From NCBI RefSeq assembly GCF_029603165.1, contig NZ_JAQSVC010000008.1, forward strand, positions 1 through 52,490: a stretch of DNA of 52,490 nt. The letters are read 5' to 3'. Both the position numbers and the translations under genes were made by a program. Shown here piece after piece: positions 7,940-17,599 of this stretch. The notes below the pieces were generated by a model. That model worked only from the letters and a program-made list of their open reading frames with translations. It was not told the DNA's origin and ran no database searches. The DNA is from Galbibacter pacificus. GTDB taxonomy: Bacteria > Bacteroidota > Bacteroidia > Flavobacteriales > Flavobacteriaceae. Position 1 is the stretch's first letter. Each line of letters starts with the position of its first letter.

Positions 7940-9322
7940 TTAATTAGATTCTTTTTGCGCTTTTATATCGATCAATATATAGGAATCACTTCCCTCTTTT
8001 ATAAATGCTGTTATTTTGATAGCCCCTTTACGTCCATCGGCTGTTTCGAACAGTACAATCCGTGGGCTTACTTCATTGGTGAAATGCTGTGAACCGGCAT
8101 TCGTTTCTTCTATGGTTAAATTCTTGAGCAAGCTATCGTCTTCCATACTGTCAAATTCCGCCACCGACATGGAAACGCCACAACCACAATTTTCCTGTGT
8201 GTTGATAAACTTGGTATGGGTGGCATTCGGGATTGCCGAAAAAGTAGTTTCTTCGGTAACCTTGTCGGGTGCTATAAATTTGTTAAAGCTAAATGTGCCG
8301 TCCAGTCCAAAGAATACGATATCTATTTCTTTTCCTGTTTCGGTCGATACCCCATTTTTTGTATATACTTCGCGAGTCGTTGTGGAGAAAAATGCTCCGA
8401 TATTGTTATTGTTGTGCGCCGTATTGATGCCCAGTTTTACGTTTTTATGTGTACTCAAATTGGTGTCCGGGAAAACCTCGAATGTTTTGGTAACCTCCTT
8501 GGTTTCCTTTCCGTTGGTTACTTTTAAGGTGATGGAATGCACTCCGGGAGTATCAAATGTTGCGGTAGGGGCTTCTTCTGTTGATGTCTGCGGCAAGCCC
8601 CTGTCAAAAGTCCATTGATATTCGGTGGCACTGATGCTGTTATTGGTCATTGTCAAGGTTACCGGGGCCTGATAGTCGTCATCCTGAAAGGCCACTTCCC
8701 AGCCAAAATCGGCTTCCAGATAGGGCTTCACTGTAATAGTCCGTTGTTGCGAGTAATTTTCAAAATCGGTTCCGGCCTTTAATGTGATTTTATGGTCTCC
8801 CGGCGCTGTAAAAACTACATTTTGAGGATGCTGTGCTGTTGATGTTTTGGGAATCCCTCCTTCAAATGTCCACTCATAAGTACTCGCCCCAGTAGTTTTA
8901 TTAGTGATATTTACTTCCACGGGAGAAAAATCGTCTTTTACGATCGCCACATCAAAATCGAGGTCAATTCCATCAAAAACGGTTATCGGAAAAGATTTTT
9001 CCCCTGCTTCCCCATCTTGATTGCTGGCCTTTAATTTGATAAGGTAATCGCCCCCTTTTTCATAAACAATGGTTCCGGGATTCCGGCTCGTGTTCATGGT
9101 ATTCGATATGCTCCCTTCCAAAGTCCACTGATAGGCATCTGCACCTGTGGTCTTGTTATTGATTTTTACCTGCACGGGAGCCGAAAAATCATCGTTTACC
9201 ACGACAATATCATAATCTACCTGCACCGGAACCGCCTGTTCTTTGGTGCAAGAGGAAGTGGCAAGCAATAATATGCTCATGAAATACCTTAGTTTTAATA
9301 TGTCTTTGTTATTAATCACCAT
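7940..9322 (-). CDS. Triple-PKD-domain surface lipoprotein
   Basis: 460 residues with a lipoprotein signal ending ILLLATSSC (Cys25). Three PKD-type Ig-fold domains follow at about 36-118, 120-203 and 206-290. Each carries the characteristic core with a Y-x-W-T motif (YQWTLEG, YEWTFEG, YQWTFDR) and a final conserved strand (GDYLIKLKA, GDHKITLKA, GVHSITLKV). The C-terminal 160 residues form a unique domain containing a CGCG motif (ENCGCGVSM). PKD domains serve as spacers or protein/glycan-binding modules on extracellular proteins. A second Met at residue 15 could be the true start (9280) but would shorten the signal. The gene lies 101 bp after the 1712-aa gene, a gap containing a REP-like repeat, and 9 bp before the next lipoprotein. 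Confidence 0.85.
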   Translation of the reverse strand: MVINNKDILKLRYFMSILLLATSSCTKEQAVPVQVDYDIVVVNDDFSAPVQVKINNKTTGADAYQWTLEGSISNTMNTSRNPGTIVYEKGGDYLIKLKASNQDGEAGEKSFPITVFDGIDLDFDVAIVKDDFSPVEVNITNKTTGASTYEWTFEGGIPKTSTAQHPQNVVFTAPGDHKITLKAGTDFENYSQQRTITVKPYLEADFGWEVAFQDDDYQAPVTLTMTNNSISATEYQWTFDRGLPQTSTEEAPTATFDTPGVHSITLKVTNGKETKEVTKTFEVFPDTNLSTHKNVKLGINTAHNNNNIGAFFSTTTREVYTKNGVSTETGKEIDIVFFGLDGTFSFNKFIAPDKVTEETTFSAIPNATHTKFINTQENCGCGVSMSVAEFDSMEDDSLLKNLTIEETNAGSQHFTNEVSPRIVLFETADGRKGAIKITAFIKEGSDSYILIDIKAQKESN

Positions 9323-9423
9323 TCTATTTTACTATTCCTTCTAACGAACATGAGATTTCTCCCTCCGGTCGAAATGACTTTTCATCTTTTCCATTTAATC
9401 CTTCAATATTTAACTTTCCAACT
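9323..9423 (-). repeat. REP-like intergenic repeat in the operon
   Basis: The 101-bp gap contains, on the minus strand, CATTTCGACCGGAGGGAGAA followed by ATCTCATGTTCGTTAGAAGG (about 9338-9378). I recognise this as a family of short intergenic repeats scattered through Flavobacteriaceae genomes (from memory, not searched). Only one copy was noticed in this window. Its position just before the PKD-lipoprotein start may affect mRNA processing within the operon. Confidence 0.45.
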
Positions 9424-12400
9424 TTACTTTATAATCACCCTTCGTACTTCGTTTCCTTTCGGGGTTTCCAATAACAGGATATAGGTGCCCGAAGCCAATG
9501 CCGTGCTATAGGATTCCGAATAATTATCCCTGTTTATCATGGTCCGTATGTCCGAAACATCGGCGGTCAATAAACTGATGAGACGCAAGGCCACATCGGC
9601 GGTTTCCGACAGCTCTATTTCTACGGTGAAATTGCCGTCATTTGGGTTTGGATGTATCAAAAACTTCTTTAGGAACGGTTGCTCGGCCTCGCCTATATCA
9701 TACAGTTCTGTTGGCTCTTCCACCACGATCTGTTTGGTATAATCCTGATAACAGTCGCCTTCAAGTGTCCGCAAACGGACTTCATAGGGTCTGGTTTTTT
9801 TGAATTTTAATATGATGGCCTCATTGCTTTCCGAAACAACCGTAACCCCGTCGGGCACGTACCATTCGGTCCCTTCGCCCAGCGGACTGCTAACGTTCAC
9901 CAATACGACTTCTTCTCCCACGAAGGCCTGCGAGGTAATCAAGAAATCGGCGTCGATGGCCGCATTGCTCTGTACTATTTCAATTTGATCTTGACCAATG
10001 CATCCCAAAGAAGTAGTAATAGTAGCCGTATAAACTCCGGCCTTGCTTAAGGTTACCTGCGGATCGGCACTTGTAAATCCGTTATTGGATTCCCAATAAT
10101 AACCTGCCCCTGCATCGTCAATGGCGATATCCAATGAAAATTCTTGATCGTCGCATAAGGTCCTGTCTTCACCTAAATCGATATAAACGGGCTCGGGGTC
10201 TTCCAAAACAATTTCTTTGTAGGCAATACAATCTTGGCCGTCGATTACCCGTAACGTGTACTTTCCTTTTGATAGGTTTGAAATAGAATTGGTTGATCCA
10301 CCTGTATTCCACTGATATTCATACGGCGGGATTCCCCCGGTGATATTCATGCGTATTGCTCCATCATTGCCTTCAAAACAGGTCGGGTCCTTTTGCACGA
10401 CTACGTCAAACCGTATCCCTCCCGGTTGTGCCACCTCCACATTGCCGCTTACTTCGCAGCCACGGCTATCGGTCACAAAAACGAAATAGTTGCCGCCAAT
10501 CAGTTTTTTGATCTCTTGTGCGGTTTGTCCGTTCGACCATTTAATGGTGTACGGCGGTGTCCCCCCCGTGATGTGTACCTTGGCCGAGCCGTCGTTTCCT
10601 GCATCGCAGTTTACCTCAGTCGTTGTAAAACTTACTTCTAATAGATCGGGTTCCTTAAAATAAAAAGTGCTATCGATGGCCTTTGTTAAATTATCGCTGG
10701 AGTACCTCCCCATTACCGTTCCCTTGGAATCTTCCACGTTTAGGGCATAATTCCCATCGTTTAAATTAAGGGCAATGCTATCCAATTGATCTGTTAAATC
10801 TTCCCATTGCCCGGCTTCGTTCTGTTTTTTCCAGTGATAGATGTACGGGAGCCCGCTATCGAAAGGGACACCCCCTGTTATGTGTGCTACCAGGGCTCCA
10901 TCGCTATACGGATCTTGATATTCATTTGCCGTGTTACACGATATGGGTATCTCTATTTCGATAACCGCTTCAATGGGCTCATCAATAACAAACTCGCTAT
11001 TGGCAAGGGTACAGCCCAGTTTCGTGGTCGCTATCCCGTAATTTTTATCCTGAGCGGTTAAATAATACGTTCCCGCGGTAATGTTTTTTAACCGGATAAC
11101 ATATGAGCCGTCTACCGTTTCTGCCGAGGTCTGGGCATTTAACAATGTACCTTCTTCGTCTTCCCAGAAATAGGTATAGGTGTCATCATCAAAAGAAGTA
11201 CCTCCGGTAACCACTGCTTCTATCCAGGCATCATTGGCACCTATGCTTGTTGGCCTGTTATACTGCGGGTAACTTATAGAAACCGGGGCCTCGGGTTCGG
11301 TAATCGTTACTTGTGCAATCGCTTCGCAGCCCCTGTCATCGATGACATGGACTTCATAGGTCTTGGCGCTTAATTCGGTTGCCCGTGCAGTTGTATCCCC
11401 ATTGGACCATTCAATGTCATAGGGAGCTGTCCCCCCGGTAATGGAAACTTCGGCCCAGGCGTCGCTACCGGCATAACAATATACATTTTGTTGGGTCGTG
11501 CTTATTTCCAAAAGTGGTGGTTCCTCCAATGTATAGAGCGTGTCAATGGCTTCTTCCAACTCATTATCAATTCCATAATTTCCTAAAATCACCCCATTGG
11601 CATCTTTGATGTTCACGGCATATTCCCCGGCATCAAGATTAACGGCGACACTATCGGTCTGGCTGGTCAACACCCGCCATGTCCCATTGGCATTTTTCTT
11701 TTTCCAGGTATAATAGTAACGAAGTCCATCGTTAATCTCGGACTGTAACCACACCCCTCCTTTGGCGTGGGCGGTAAGTTCCCCATCGGCCCAGGGATTT
11801 CCGTGTTCATTAAGTACATTACAGGAAATCACCTTAGTTTCTACAACTATAAGTTCCAAAGGATCGGGTTCGTCCAATTTGTACATATCAGTTGCCGTAC
11901 ACCCCATATGACTGTCCGTTTTTGAATAATTGGCATCCGTAACCGTTAAGGAATAGGTGCCCTTGCCTATGCCATTCAATTTGATATAATAAGCATTGGT
12001 CCCTAAAGAGTCCGTTACTTGGGTATTTAGGTTATTTCCGGCCGAATCTGTCCATTGATAATTGTATGTTTTGTTCGGTTTTGGTGTTCCCCCGGTAATT
12101 TTGTACTGGATATAACCATCGGTCAGTCCGGTGGCTTTGGGCTGTTTATAGGCAAACTCTTCTACCATCAATGGTTTATCGGGTTCATCAATGACAACTT
12201 CCCTAGTGGTATAGCAGTCGTTAGAGTCATATACGTACAAAGTATAGGTCCCGGCATAAAGGTTCTCTATCCTATTTGTTGTTTCCCCATTACTCCATTC
12301 GTATCTGTAGGTCTCTCCGGGGTTTAATGTCCCACCGGTTATACTGGCTTCTATCCAAGCATTGTTGCCACCTTTACAATACACATCCTCTAGGCTAATA

Positions 12401-14562
12401 CTTATTATTATTGGGTCAGGTTCCTGTAATTCGTATTCAATATTAGTAGGTCTTTCCAAGGCATTGTCTTTATGCTTCCCAATGATAATTCCATTTTCAT
12501 CTTTGATATTGACGGCATACTCTCCCTGGGATAACCCGGATAACACACTGTCTTTTTCATGTTCCATTTCAATCCATTCCCCCTGGGCATTCTTTTCATA
12601 CCAGGTGTAATAATAAAACTTACCTCCATTATCCCCAGCCTCCAAACGCACTCCTCCCCGTCCACGGGCGGTCAACTCTCCATCGATTAAATCAAATTCA
12701 TCATTGGTACTGGCATTATTACATGAGATTGCTTGAGTTTCATCTATGATCAAACTCAGAGCTTCCGGTTGACCAATCTCAATATCCCCAACGATAATTA
12801 TACACCCTTTACTATCTTCAATTGTTGCAGTGTATGTTCCTGCTCCAACATCCAACAACCTTTCGGTATAAGTAAAACTATCGTCGGTCTCTTCTTTCGA
12901 ATCCGATTCTGTATTGGGATTGCTTATAATCGATCTGTCTTTTTCCCAAACCACCGTATAACCGATATTGTTATGGTTTCCGCCGTTGATTTCAATGGAA
13001 ATCACCCCATCGGTAAAGCCATGGGCGGTAGGCTCTTTGGTTTCAGCCTCAATGAGGGATGCTTCTAGGGTTAACGGTTCAGTTATTATTTGTGCTTCTT
13101 CTATTTCTTCGCCTAAACCGATTATATCCCCTGTTGTTTCATCCCTTTCTATCTCTTTTGCAATACAGCCATTTGCATCTTGTACTTTTACGGAATAATT
13201 CCCTTTTGGCAACCCAGAAATTACAGATGTATTTACAGATGAAAATAATGTCCAGTCTCTATATACAGCACCTTCTTTTAGCAATTGGTATTTATAAGTT
13301 CCTGTTGTATTTCCTCCGGAAGCTTTTATACTGATAGTCCCATTATCTTCTCCATTACATACTACATCGGTATACCCTGTAATGGAAAATTCTACCGGAG
13401 TGGGACGTACAATAGTAATATCAAGAGAGTGATTGGTGCCATCTGTATAATAAGGAAAATCATTATATTCTGAATCTTCAATAGCAATAGGGACTTCTTC
13501 TTCATCTCTATATTCCGTACCTTCCCCAAACCCTATCATTTCAAAAAAGTAATGATCGCTTGGTACCAGCCCATCTATCTCTATAAAATATTCACCATTT
13601 TCTTCTGTAAAGCTGGTTAAATTATTTTCATTAAATAATGGCGTATAATAAGGTTTGCCCCCAATATCGCCAGCAGGTTTGGTTTTATCAGATATAACAT
13701 AACTGATTTTGTCTCCGGAGTCTAATTGCCTGTTAAAATAAAGTTTTACAGAGCCATTGGAATCATAACACTTTGGTTGGGTTATGTCTTTTCCGATTAT
13801 TTTTGGTGCTGATTTTCTTAAATCATAAAATATTTCATCATTTGATGTATATCCTTGACACGATTTAATTCTGAATCGTATTTTTTTATTTATAGCATCT
13901 TCATTTAAAAACTCATTAGGTACGATATCAAAATTTTTTTTACCCATCGTCCAATATGGCATATCTCTCCACTCCCATTCTCCCTCTATACGATATTGCC
14001 AATTATAGGACGTATTCGAAAATCCCATAGAGTTACTAGCAACCTTTATATTAAATGGATCATCATATCCGATAATGGTATTAGAATTTTGGAATAAATC
14101 AATTAATGGCTCTGCATGATCAAAAGTAAAACTTAACTCAAAACAAGCCGCATCGGCGTGAAAAGTTTTTTTCTTAATTGCTCTAGGAATAAAAGTTTTA
14201 CTTGGGCATGTAATATCTTCAACATTAAATGTTCTAATATACTCTGATGTACAATCTCTTTGGGCATTTTTTATATTAGATGTTGTTCTAATCTCAAAAG
14301 TAATATTATTACTTGCATACATCTCGACAGTACCCTTAATTGTCTCCCCAAAAGCCTCCCATAACTGATGTTCGTTGTCATATATATACTTTATGTCTGA
14401 TGATGATTTAAATATCAACTCCCTTATTCCTGCTTTTTTTCCATCTTTACAATTACAATTTTGATTAGGAATATTTAGTGTCCAATATATTTTATACTTG
14501 TTCTGAGAAAACAAGCATGTTATACTAAAAAACATTATCAATAAAAGCAGAACTCTCTTCAT
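9424..14562 (-). CDS. SprB-repeat surface protein with T9SS type A sorting domain
   Basis: 1712 residues. The signal peptide is MKRVLLLLIMFFSITCLFSQ. The next roughly 370 residues are unique, with several Cys and aromatic residues and no recognised domain. Then come repeated SprB-type beta modules of about 80-190 residues with the signatures C.G.(D/N)G, TGGT.PY.Y.W and L..G.Y.(V/L).V.D..GC. Some recur as longer blocks containing YYYTWYEKNAQGEW-like segments. The last about 80 residues are a type A T9SS C-terminal domain (HPNPNDGNFTVEIEL ... GTYILLLETPKG ... RRVIIK), directing export across the outer membrane and surface attachment. The N-terminal third is AT-rich (14221-14280: 25% GC by hand count), while the repeats are GC-rich (10561-10620: 60%), a mosaic within one gene. 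It is probably the exposed stalk of the locus (inference). Confidence 0.87.
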   Translation of the reverse strand: MKRVLLLLIMFFSITCLFSQNKYKIYWTLNIPNQNCNCKDGKKAGIRELIFKSSSDIKYIYDNEHQLWEAFGETIKGTVEMYASNNITFEIRTTSNIKNAQRDCTSEYIRTFNVEDITCPSKTFIPRAIKKKTFHADAACFELSFTFDHAEPLIDLFQNSNTIIGYDDPFNIKVASNSMGFSNTSYNWQYRIEGEWEWRDMPYWTMGKKNFDIVPNEFLNEDAINKKIRFRIKSCQGYTSNDEIFYDLRKSAPKIIGKDITQPKCYDSNGSVKLYFNRQLDSGDKISYVISDKTKPAGDIGGKPYYTPLFNENNLTSFTEENGEYFIEIDGLVPSDHYFFEMIGFGEGTEYRDEEEVPIAIEDSEYNDFPYYTDGTNHSLDITIVRPTPVEFSITGYTDVVCNGEDNGTISIKASGGNTTGTYKYQLLKEGAVYRDWTLFSSVNTSVISGLPKGNYSVKVQDANGCIAKEIERDETTGDIIGLGEEIEEAQIITEPLTLEASLIEAETKEPTAHGFTDGVISIEINGGNHNNIGYTVVWEKDRSIISNPNTESDSKEETDDSFTYTERLLDVGAGTYTATIEDSKGCIIIVGDIEIGQPEALSLIIDETQAISCNNASTNDEFDLIDGELTARGRGGVRLEAGDNGGKFYYYTWYEKNAQGEWIEMEHEKDSVLSGLSQGEYAVNIKDENGIIIGKHKDNALERPTNIEYELQEPDPIIISISLEDVYCKGGNNAWIEASITGGTLNPGETYRYEWSNGETTNRIENLYAGTYTLYVYDSNDCYTTREVVIDEPDKPLMVEEFAYKQPKATGLTDGYIQYKITGGTPKPNKTYNYQWTDSAGNNLNTQVTDSLGTNAYYIKLNGIGKGTYSLTVTDANYSKTDSHMGCTATDMYKLDEPDPLELIVVETKVISCNVLNEHGNPWADGELTAHAKGGVWLQSEINDGLRYYYTWKKKNANGTWRVLTSQTDSVAVNLDAGEYAVNIKDANGVILGNYGIDNELEEAIDTLYTLEEPPLLEISTTQQNVYCYAGSDAWAEVSITGGTAPYDIEWSNGDTTARATELSAKTYEVHVIDDRGCEAIAQVTITEPEAPVSISYPQYNRPTSIGANDAWIEAVVTGGTSFDDDTYTYFWEDEEGTLLNAQTSAETVDGSYVIRLKNITAGTYYLTAQDKNYGIATTKLGCTLANSEFVIDEPIEAVIEIEIPISCNTANEYQDPYSDGALVAHITGGVPFDSGLPYIYHWKKQNEAGQWEDLTDQLDSIALNLNDGNYALNVEDSKGTVMGRYSSDNLTKAIDSTFYFKEPDLLEVSFTTTEVNCDAGNDGSAKVHITGGTPPYTIKWSNGQTAQEIKKLIGGNYFVFVTDSRGCEVSGNVEVAQPGGIRFDVVVQKDPTCFEGNDGAIRMNITGGIPPYEYQWNTGGSTNSISNLSKGKYTLRVIDGQDCIAYKEIVLEDPEPVYIDLGEDRTLCDDQEFSLDIAIDDAGAGYYWESNNGFTSADPQVTLSKAGVYTATITTSLGCIGQDQIEIVQSNAAIDADFLITSQAFVGEEVVLVNVSSPLGEGTEWYVPDGVTVVSESNEAIILKFKKTRPYEVRLRTLEGDCYQDYTKQIVVEEPTELYDIGEAEQPFLKKFLIHPNPNDGNFTVEIELSETADVALRLISLLTADVSDIRTMINRDNYSESYSTALASGTYILLLETPKGNEVRRVIIK

Positions 14563-14567
14563 GCCGC

Positions 14568-16679
14568 TTAGTATTTTATGTCCATAGTTTCCAATATAGA
14601 AAGCTCGCCTGTTTTAAGGGTCGCCCGTATATGGTAACTATAGGTATTGTTAGGGTTAATATTTGTATCCTTTATTTCGGTAATACCCGCCGGCAATACC
14701 TTAAAGGTCACGGGAGGTTGCCCTGCTACATTTTTATATAAGGTTACCTCGGCAACTTCTTCTTCGTTTTGCAGCTTCCAGCGGATTTCTATTACATGGC
14801 TCTCCCTATCGGCATAACCGGTAAAGGATTTCATATATGCTTTAGGTTCTATATTGGTTATTGTTACCGTAACCGGCGTGGATGGCTCCGATTCCAGCCC
14901 ACTTTTATCGGTCGCCATAATTGCATATCGGTAGGTTTTGTTCCCGGTTACTTCCCGGTCGGTGTATTTCTGTATGGTGTCACTGGTCGAGAATACTATT
15001 TCCCAGGCCACATCATCGGTTATATTCTTTCGGTACAGGTTGTGCACGGCACCTTCTTCGGTACTTGGTTCCCATTGCAATTGTACGGTACCGTCCGTTA
15101 CTTTGTAATTGGTGAAAATTGGTGACGACGGAGGTACCACATCCGGTTTTTCCAGTTCCAAAACTTCTGAAAAATCGGATTGGTTATAGCGTTTGTCCAC
15201 TGCTATAACCGTATAATACACCTTGCCGTTCAAGGATTTTAACTGTACCGTATCTTTGAAGTTGACCGTCTCTGTAGGGGCCACGGTCAACTGTACCGGT
15301 TCCTCTTTTTCAATGTTTTTCCTAAATACGCGGTAGCCAAATATATCTTTTTCGGTATTGGCCTGCCACGATACCGTTACCACGCCCAGACTGTCAATGG
15401 TGCCTTCAAGGTTTACGGGCGGTAACGGCGGAATGGAATCTACCGGTTGTACAAGTGTTGAAAATGATTCCTTTATTTGATTGTTTTCGCCAACGGCTTG
15501 GATTTTTATATAGTTGGACGGGTTTAATTTTGAATACAGTATTTCCCTTTTATGTTTGGGAATGCTGTCAAAGATGAGCTCGTAAGGCCCTTCGTCCTTA
15601 TCGGCTCGTGTCATTGTAAATTTTTTGATAAGCGCTTCGCCTTCTTCTGGGTATTCCCATTTGATAAGGGCTTCATTTTCATTATCTGTCCATTCAAAAT
15701 TTGCTATCCTGGGCGTAAACACCAGTGTTGGGCTTGCTTCCCCCGAAATTACTTCCGAATAAGGGCCTTTTTCTCCAAAAGGGGAAATACCATAGACCCT
15801 GTAATGATATTTTTTGTGGTTTTGTGCCAAGGTGTCTACATAGTACATACGCTTGGCAGGGGCATCGGGCTTGTCGTTCAGGTTGACAATGGGTGTCGGG
15901 CTCAGTTCTGTAAAGTGGGTACCATCTTCGGAACGTTCTACGTTATAAGAAGTATAAATGGTTTTAAAAAGTGCATATTCCCATGTAAGCATTACATTTT
16001 TATCGCCCCAGACACCATGAAGTCCCATTGGTTTTGGGAGCTCCTCGTATTTATCGATCCCTGCCAGTACCGAAGCGCTCTTTACAATGGCTACCTCTTG
16101 TGGAATGGCCGTTTTTACCTGATAGGCATATTCTTCGCCCGGTTTTACCTCATAATCTACATAGCCCCACCCCGCTTTTACTGCGGCCTTAAAATTCATA
16201 TCGGCGGCATAAAGGCCAAAGGAGAAACGCTGCTCTATTTCCTGAACAGTATTTATAATTTCTGCTATCTGTCCTTGGTTCTGGGTCCCTTCCACTTCAA
16301 AACCTTCTCCGTACAGTGCCTGGGCAATAATGGCCGCATAATCGTTTTCTTCGACGATCTGTTGCCATTTTTCTACCGGATCGGCCTTGATAAAGATAGG
16401 GGTCGGGTTGACTTTTTCCAATGGGTCGACCCGGGCTCCGTTTCTTTTGAACACATACTTATCCAAATAAAAACCATAGGTATTGGCCCGTTGCCATTCC
16501 AAAGGCCTGTCCACCGCCCAACGCAACAATATTTTGTCCTGTTGGGCACGGGCATGTAGTTGAACGGCAGCCGTATCATTCACTGTAGGGTCGTATTGTG
16601 CTTGTGTTATAGACACAAACAGCAACGTTAACAATGTAAGTACCGTTTTTTTATTTGGATAAGTAAGGCTTAAATACAT
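14568..16679 (-). CDS. Exported fibronectin type III multidomain protein
   Basis: 703 residues with a signal peptide (VLTLLTLLFVSITQAQ). An N-terminal region (about 28-220) is followed by about five Fn3-type domains: about 220-320, 325-420, 425-515, 520-615 and 618-703. Typical cores are VMLTWEYALFKTIYTSYNVERS, VTVSWQANTEKDIFGYRVFR and VQLQWEPS. There is no T9SS sorting domain and no lipobox, so the protein is probably periplasmic or held by partners. It starts 8 bp after the lipocalin lipoprotein and ends 5 bp before the 1712-aa gene, so it is tightly operonic. It is GC-rich, part of the locus backbone. The specific function is unknown; Fn3 arrays usually act as rigid spacers or binding platforms. 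Confidence 0.85.
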   Translation of the reverse strand: MYLSLTYPNKKTVLTLLTLLFVSITQAQYDPTVNDTAAVQLHARAQQDKILLRWAVDRPLEWQRANTYGFYLDKYVFKRNGARVDPLEKVNPTPIFIKADPVEKWQQIVEENDYAAIIAQALYGEGFEVEGTQNQGQIAEIINTVQEIEQRFSFGLYAADMNFKAAVKAGWGYVDYEVKPGEEYAYQVKTAIPQEVAIVKSASVLAGIDKYEELPKPMGLHGVWGDKNVMLTWEYALFKTIYTSYNVERSEDGTHFTELSPTPIVNLNDKPDAPAKRMYYVDTLAQNHKKYHYRVYGISPFGEKGPYSEVISGEASPTLVFTPRIANFEWTDNENEALIKWEYPEEGEALIKKFTMTRADKDEGPYELIFDSIPKHKREILYSKLNPSNYIKIQAVGENNQIKESFSTLVQPVDSIPPLPPVNLEGTIDSLGVVTVSWQANTEKDIFGYRVFRKNIEKEEPVQLTVAPTETVNFKDTVQLKSLNGKVYYTVIAVDKRYNQSDFSEVLELEKPDVVPPSSPIFTNYKVTDGTVQLQWEPSTEEGAVHNLYRKNITDDVAWEIVFSTSDTIQKYTDREVTGNKTYRYAIMATDKSGLESEPSTPVTVTITNIEPKAYMKSFTGYADRESHVIEIRWKLQNEEEVAEVTLYKNVAGQPPVTFKVLPAGITEIKDTNINPNNTYSYHIRATLKTGELSILETMDIKY

Positions 16680-16687
16680 TAGGATAT

Positions 16688-17515
16688 TTAATCAATTTTT
16701 GTATAGGTGTCAACATTTGTATAAGTATTTTCACCATCTACATATGTTTCTTCCGATGTAAAAGTGTTTTTATTAAAAGTAATTTTTGCAGTATATTTAT
16801 CTCCATTTTCATATCTTGTTTCATATACACCTTCTCCTTTGTTTTCCCATTGAAGGTTATCAACTCCTTGTGAAACGCAATCTGTACCATCTTCATCAAA
16901 AAATTCAGAAGTTAGTGTCCCATCTACTTTAAATTCAATAGTTGACTGTTTTTCACATTCTGATAATTCTGATGGTTGTTGTTCTCCATCCATATATTCG
17001 ATTGCTTTGGTATATTGCCATTTCCCAATAACTGGATCTTCTTGCTGCACGCCCTCATCATCCCCACTTTCATCAGGTGTCATTGAATAAACATGGATAT
17101 CTTGCACACTAGAATCCCCTGAAGTATATGTATACGTCTCTATTAAGGTTTCTCCTTCCAGCTTCACTTCAGTTGTATATCCATCGTCTTCTATGTATGT
17201 AAAAGTATATACTCCTTCAGCAGAAATCATCCAATCTATATTTTGACTCCCATCTTTTTGACATTCATCATTTACATCTCTGTAATGAAATGTGGAAAGA
17301 ATAGTTCCGTCTTCTTTAATATCAAAATTGTCCATTTTTTCACAGGCATTCATCAGAAAAGTTGTTTCTTCCCCATTTACTATCTGTCGTTCCTCTATTT
17401 GATACCACTTGCCAACTATTGGATCAATGGTTGGCTCTTGTGAATTATCATCATCACTACTACAGGCTACAAAAGACATTACTGTCACCATTACTATAAA
17501 CATTGTTTTTTTCAT
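16688..17515 (-). CDS. Tandem lipocalin-like lipoprotein
   Basis: 275 residues. The lipoprotein signal is MKKTMFIVMVTVMSFVAC (Cys18) followed by SSDDDNSQ. Two copies of a roughly 120-residue lipocalin-like beta-barrel domain follow, each opening with DPI(V)VGKW (about residues 32 and 161). Both contain a CEK motif with a D-G-T turn (ACEKMDNFDIKEDGT, ECEKQSTIEFKVDGT), then a Y-x-(F/T)-Y strand pattern. Such small lipocalin-like lipoproteins are common in Bacteroidota; the ligand is unknown. The gene is AT-rich between GC-rich neighbours, 84 bp after the 1591-aa gene and 8 bp before the Fn3 gene. The duplication is visible at protein level. Confidence 0.82.
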   Translation of the reverse strand: MKKTMFIVMVTVMSFVACSSDDDNSQEPTIDPIVGKWYQIEERQIVNGEETTFLMNACEKMDNFDIKEDGTILSTFHYRDVNDECQKDGSQNIDWMISAEGVYTFTYIEDDGYTTEVKLEGETLIETYTYTSGDSSVQDIHVYSMTPDESGDDEGVQQEDPVIGKWQYTKAIEYMDGEQQPSELSECEKQSTIEFKVDGTLTSEFFDEDGTDCVSQGVDNLQWENKGEGVYETRYENGDKYTAKITFNKNTFTSEETYVDGENTYTNVDTYTKID

Positions 17516-17599
17516 TCTTTTAAAAATTTTAAATTACTGTTAATCAATTCTGTGCACTTGTTCTTTTATTTACTATGGCTGCACTTCACCTTGATTTTT

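Noticed and set aside
8016-8618. 200-aa open frame antisense to the PKD lipoprotein
   Set aside because: Shadow of the PKD gene; Ser/Val-rich translation with no domain.
15552-16559. 335-aa open frame antisense to the Fn3 protein gene
   Set aside because: Lies entirely opposite a well-supported Fn3 coding region; Cys/Phe/Ile-rich translation is typical of the complement of beta-rich proteins.
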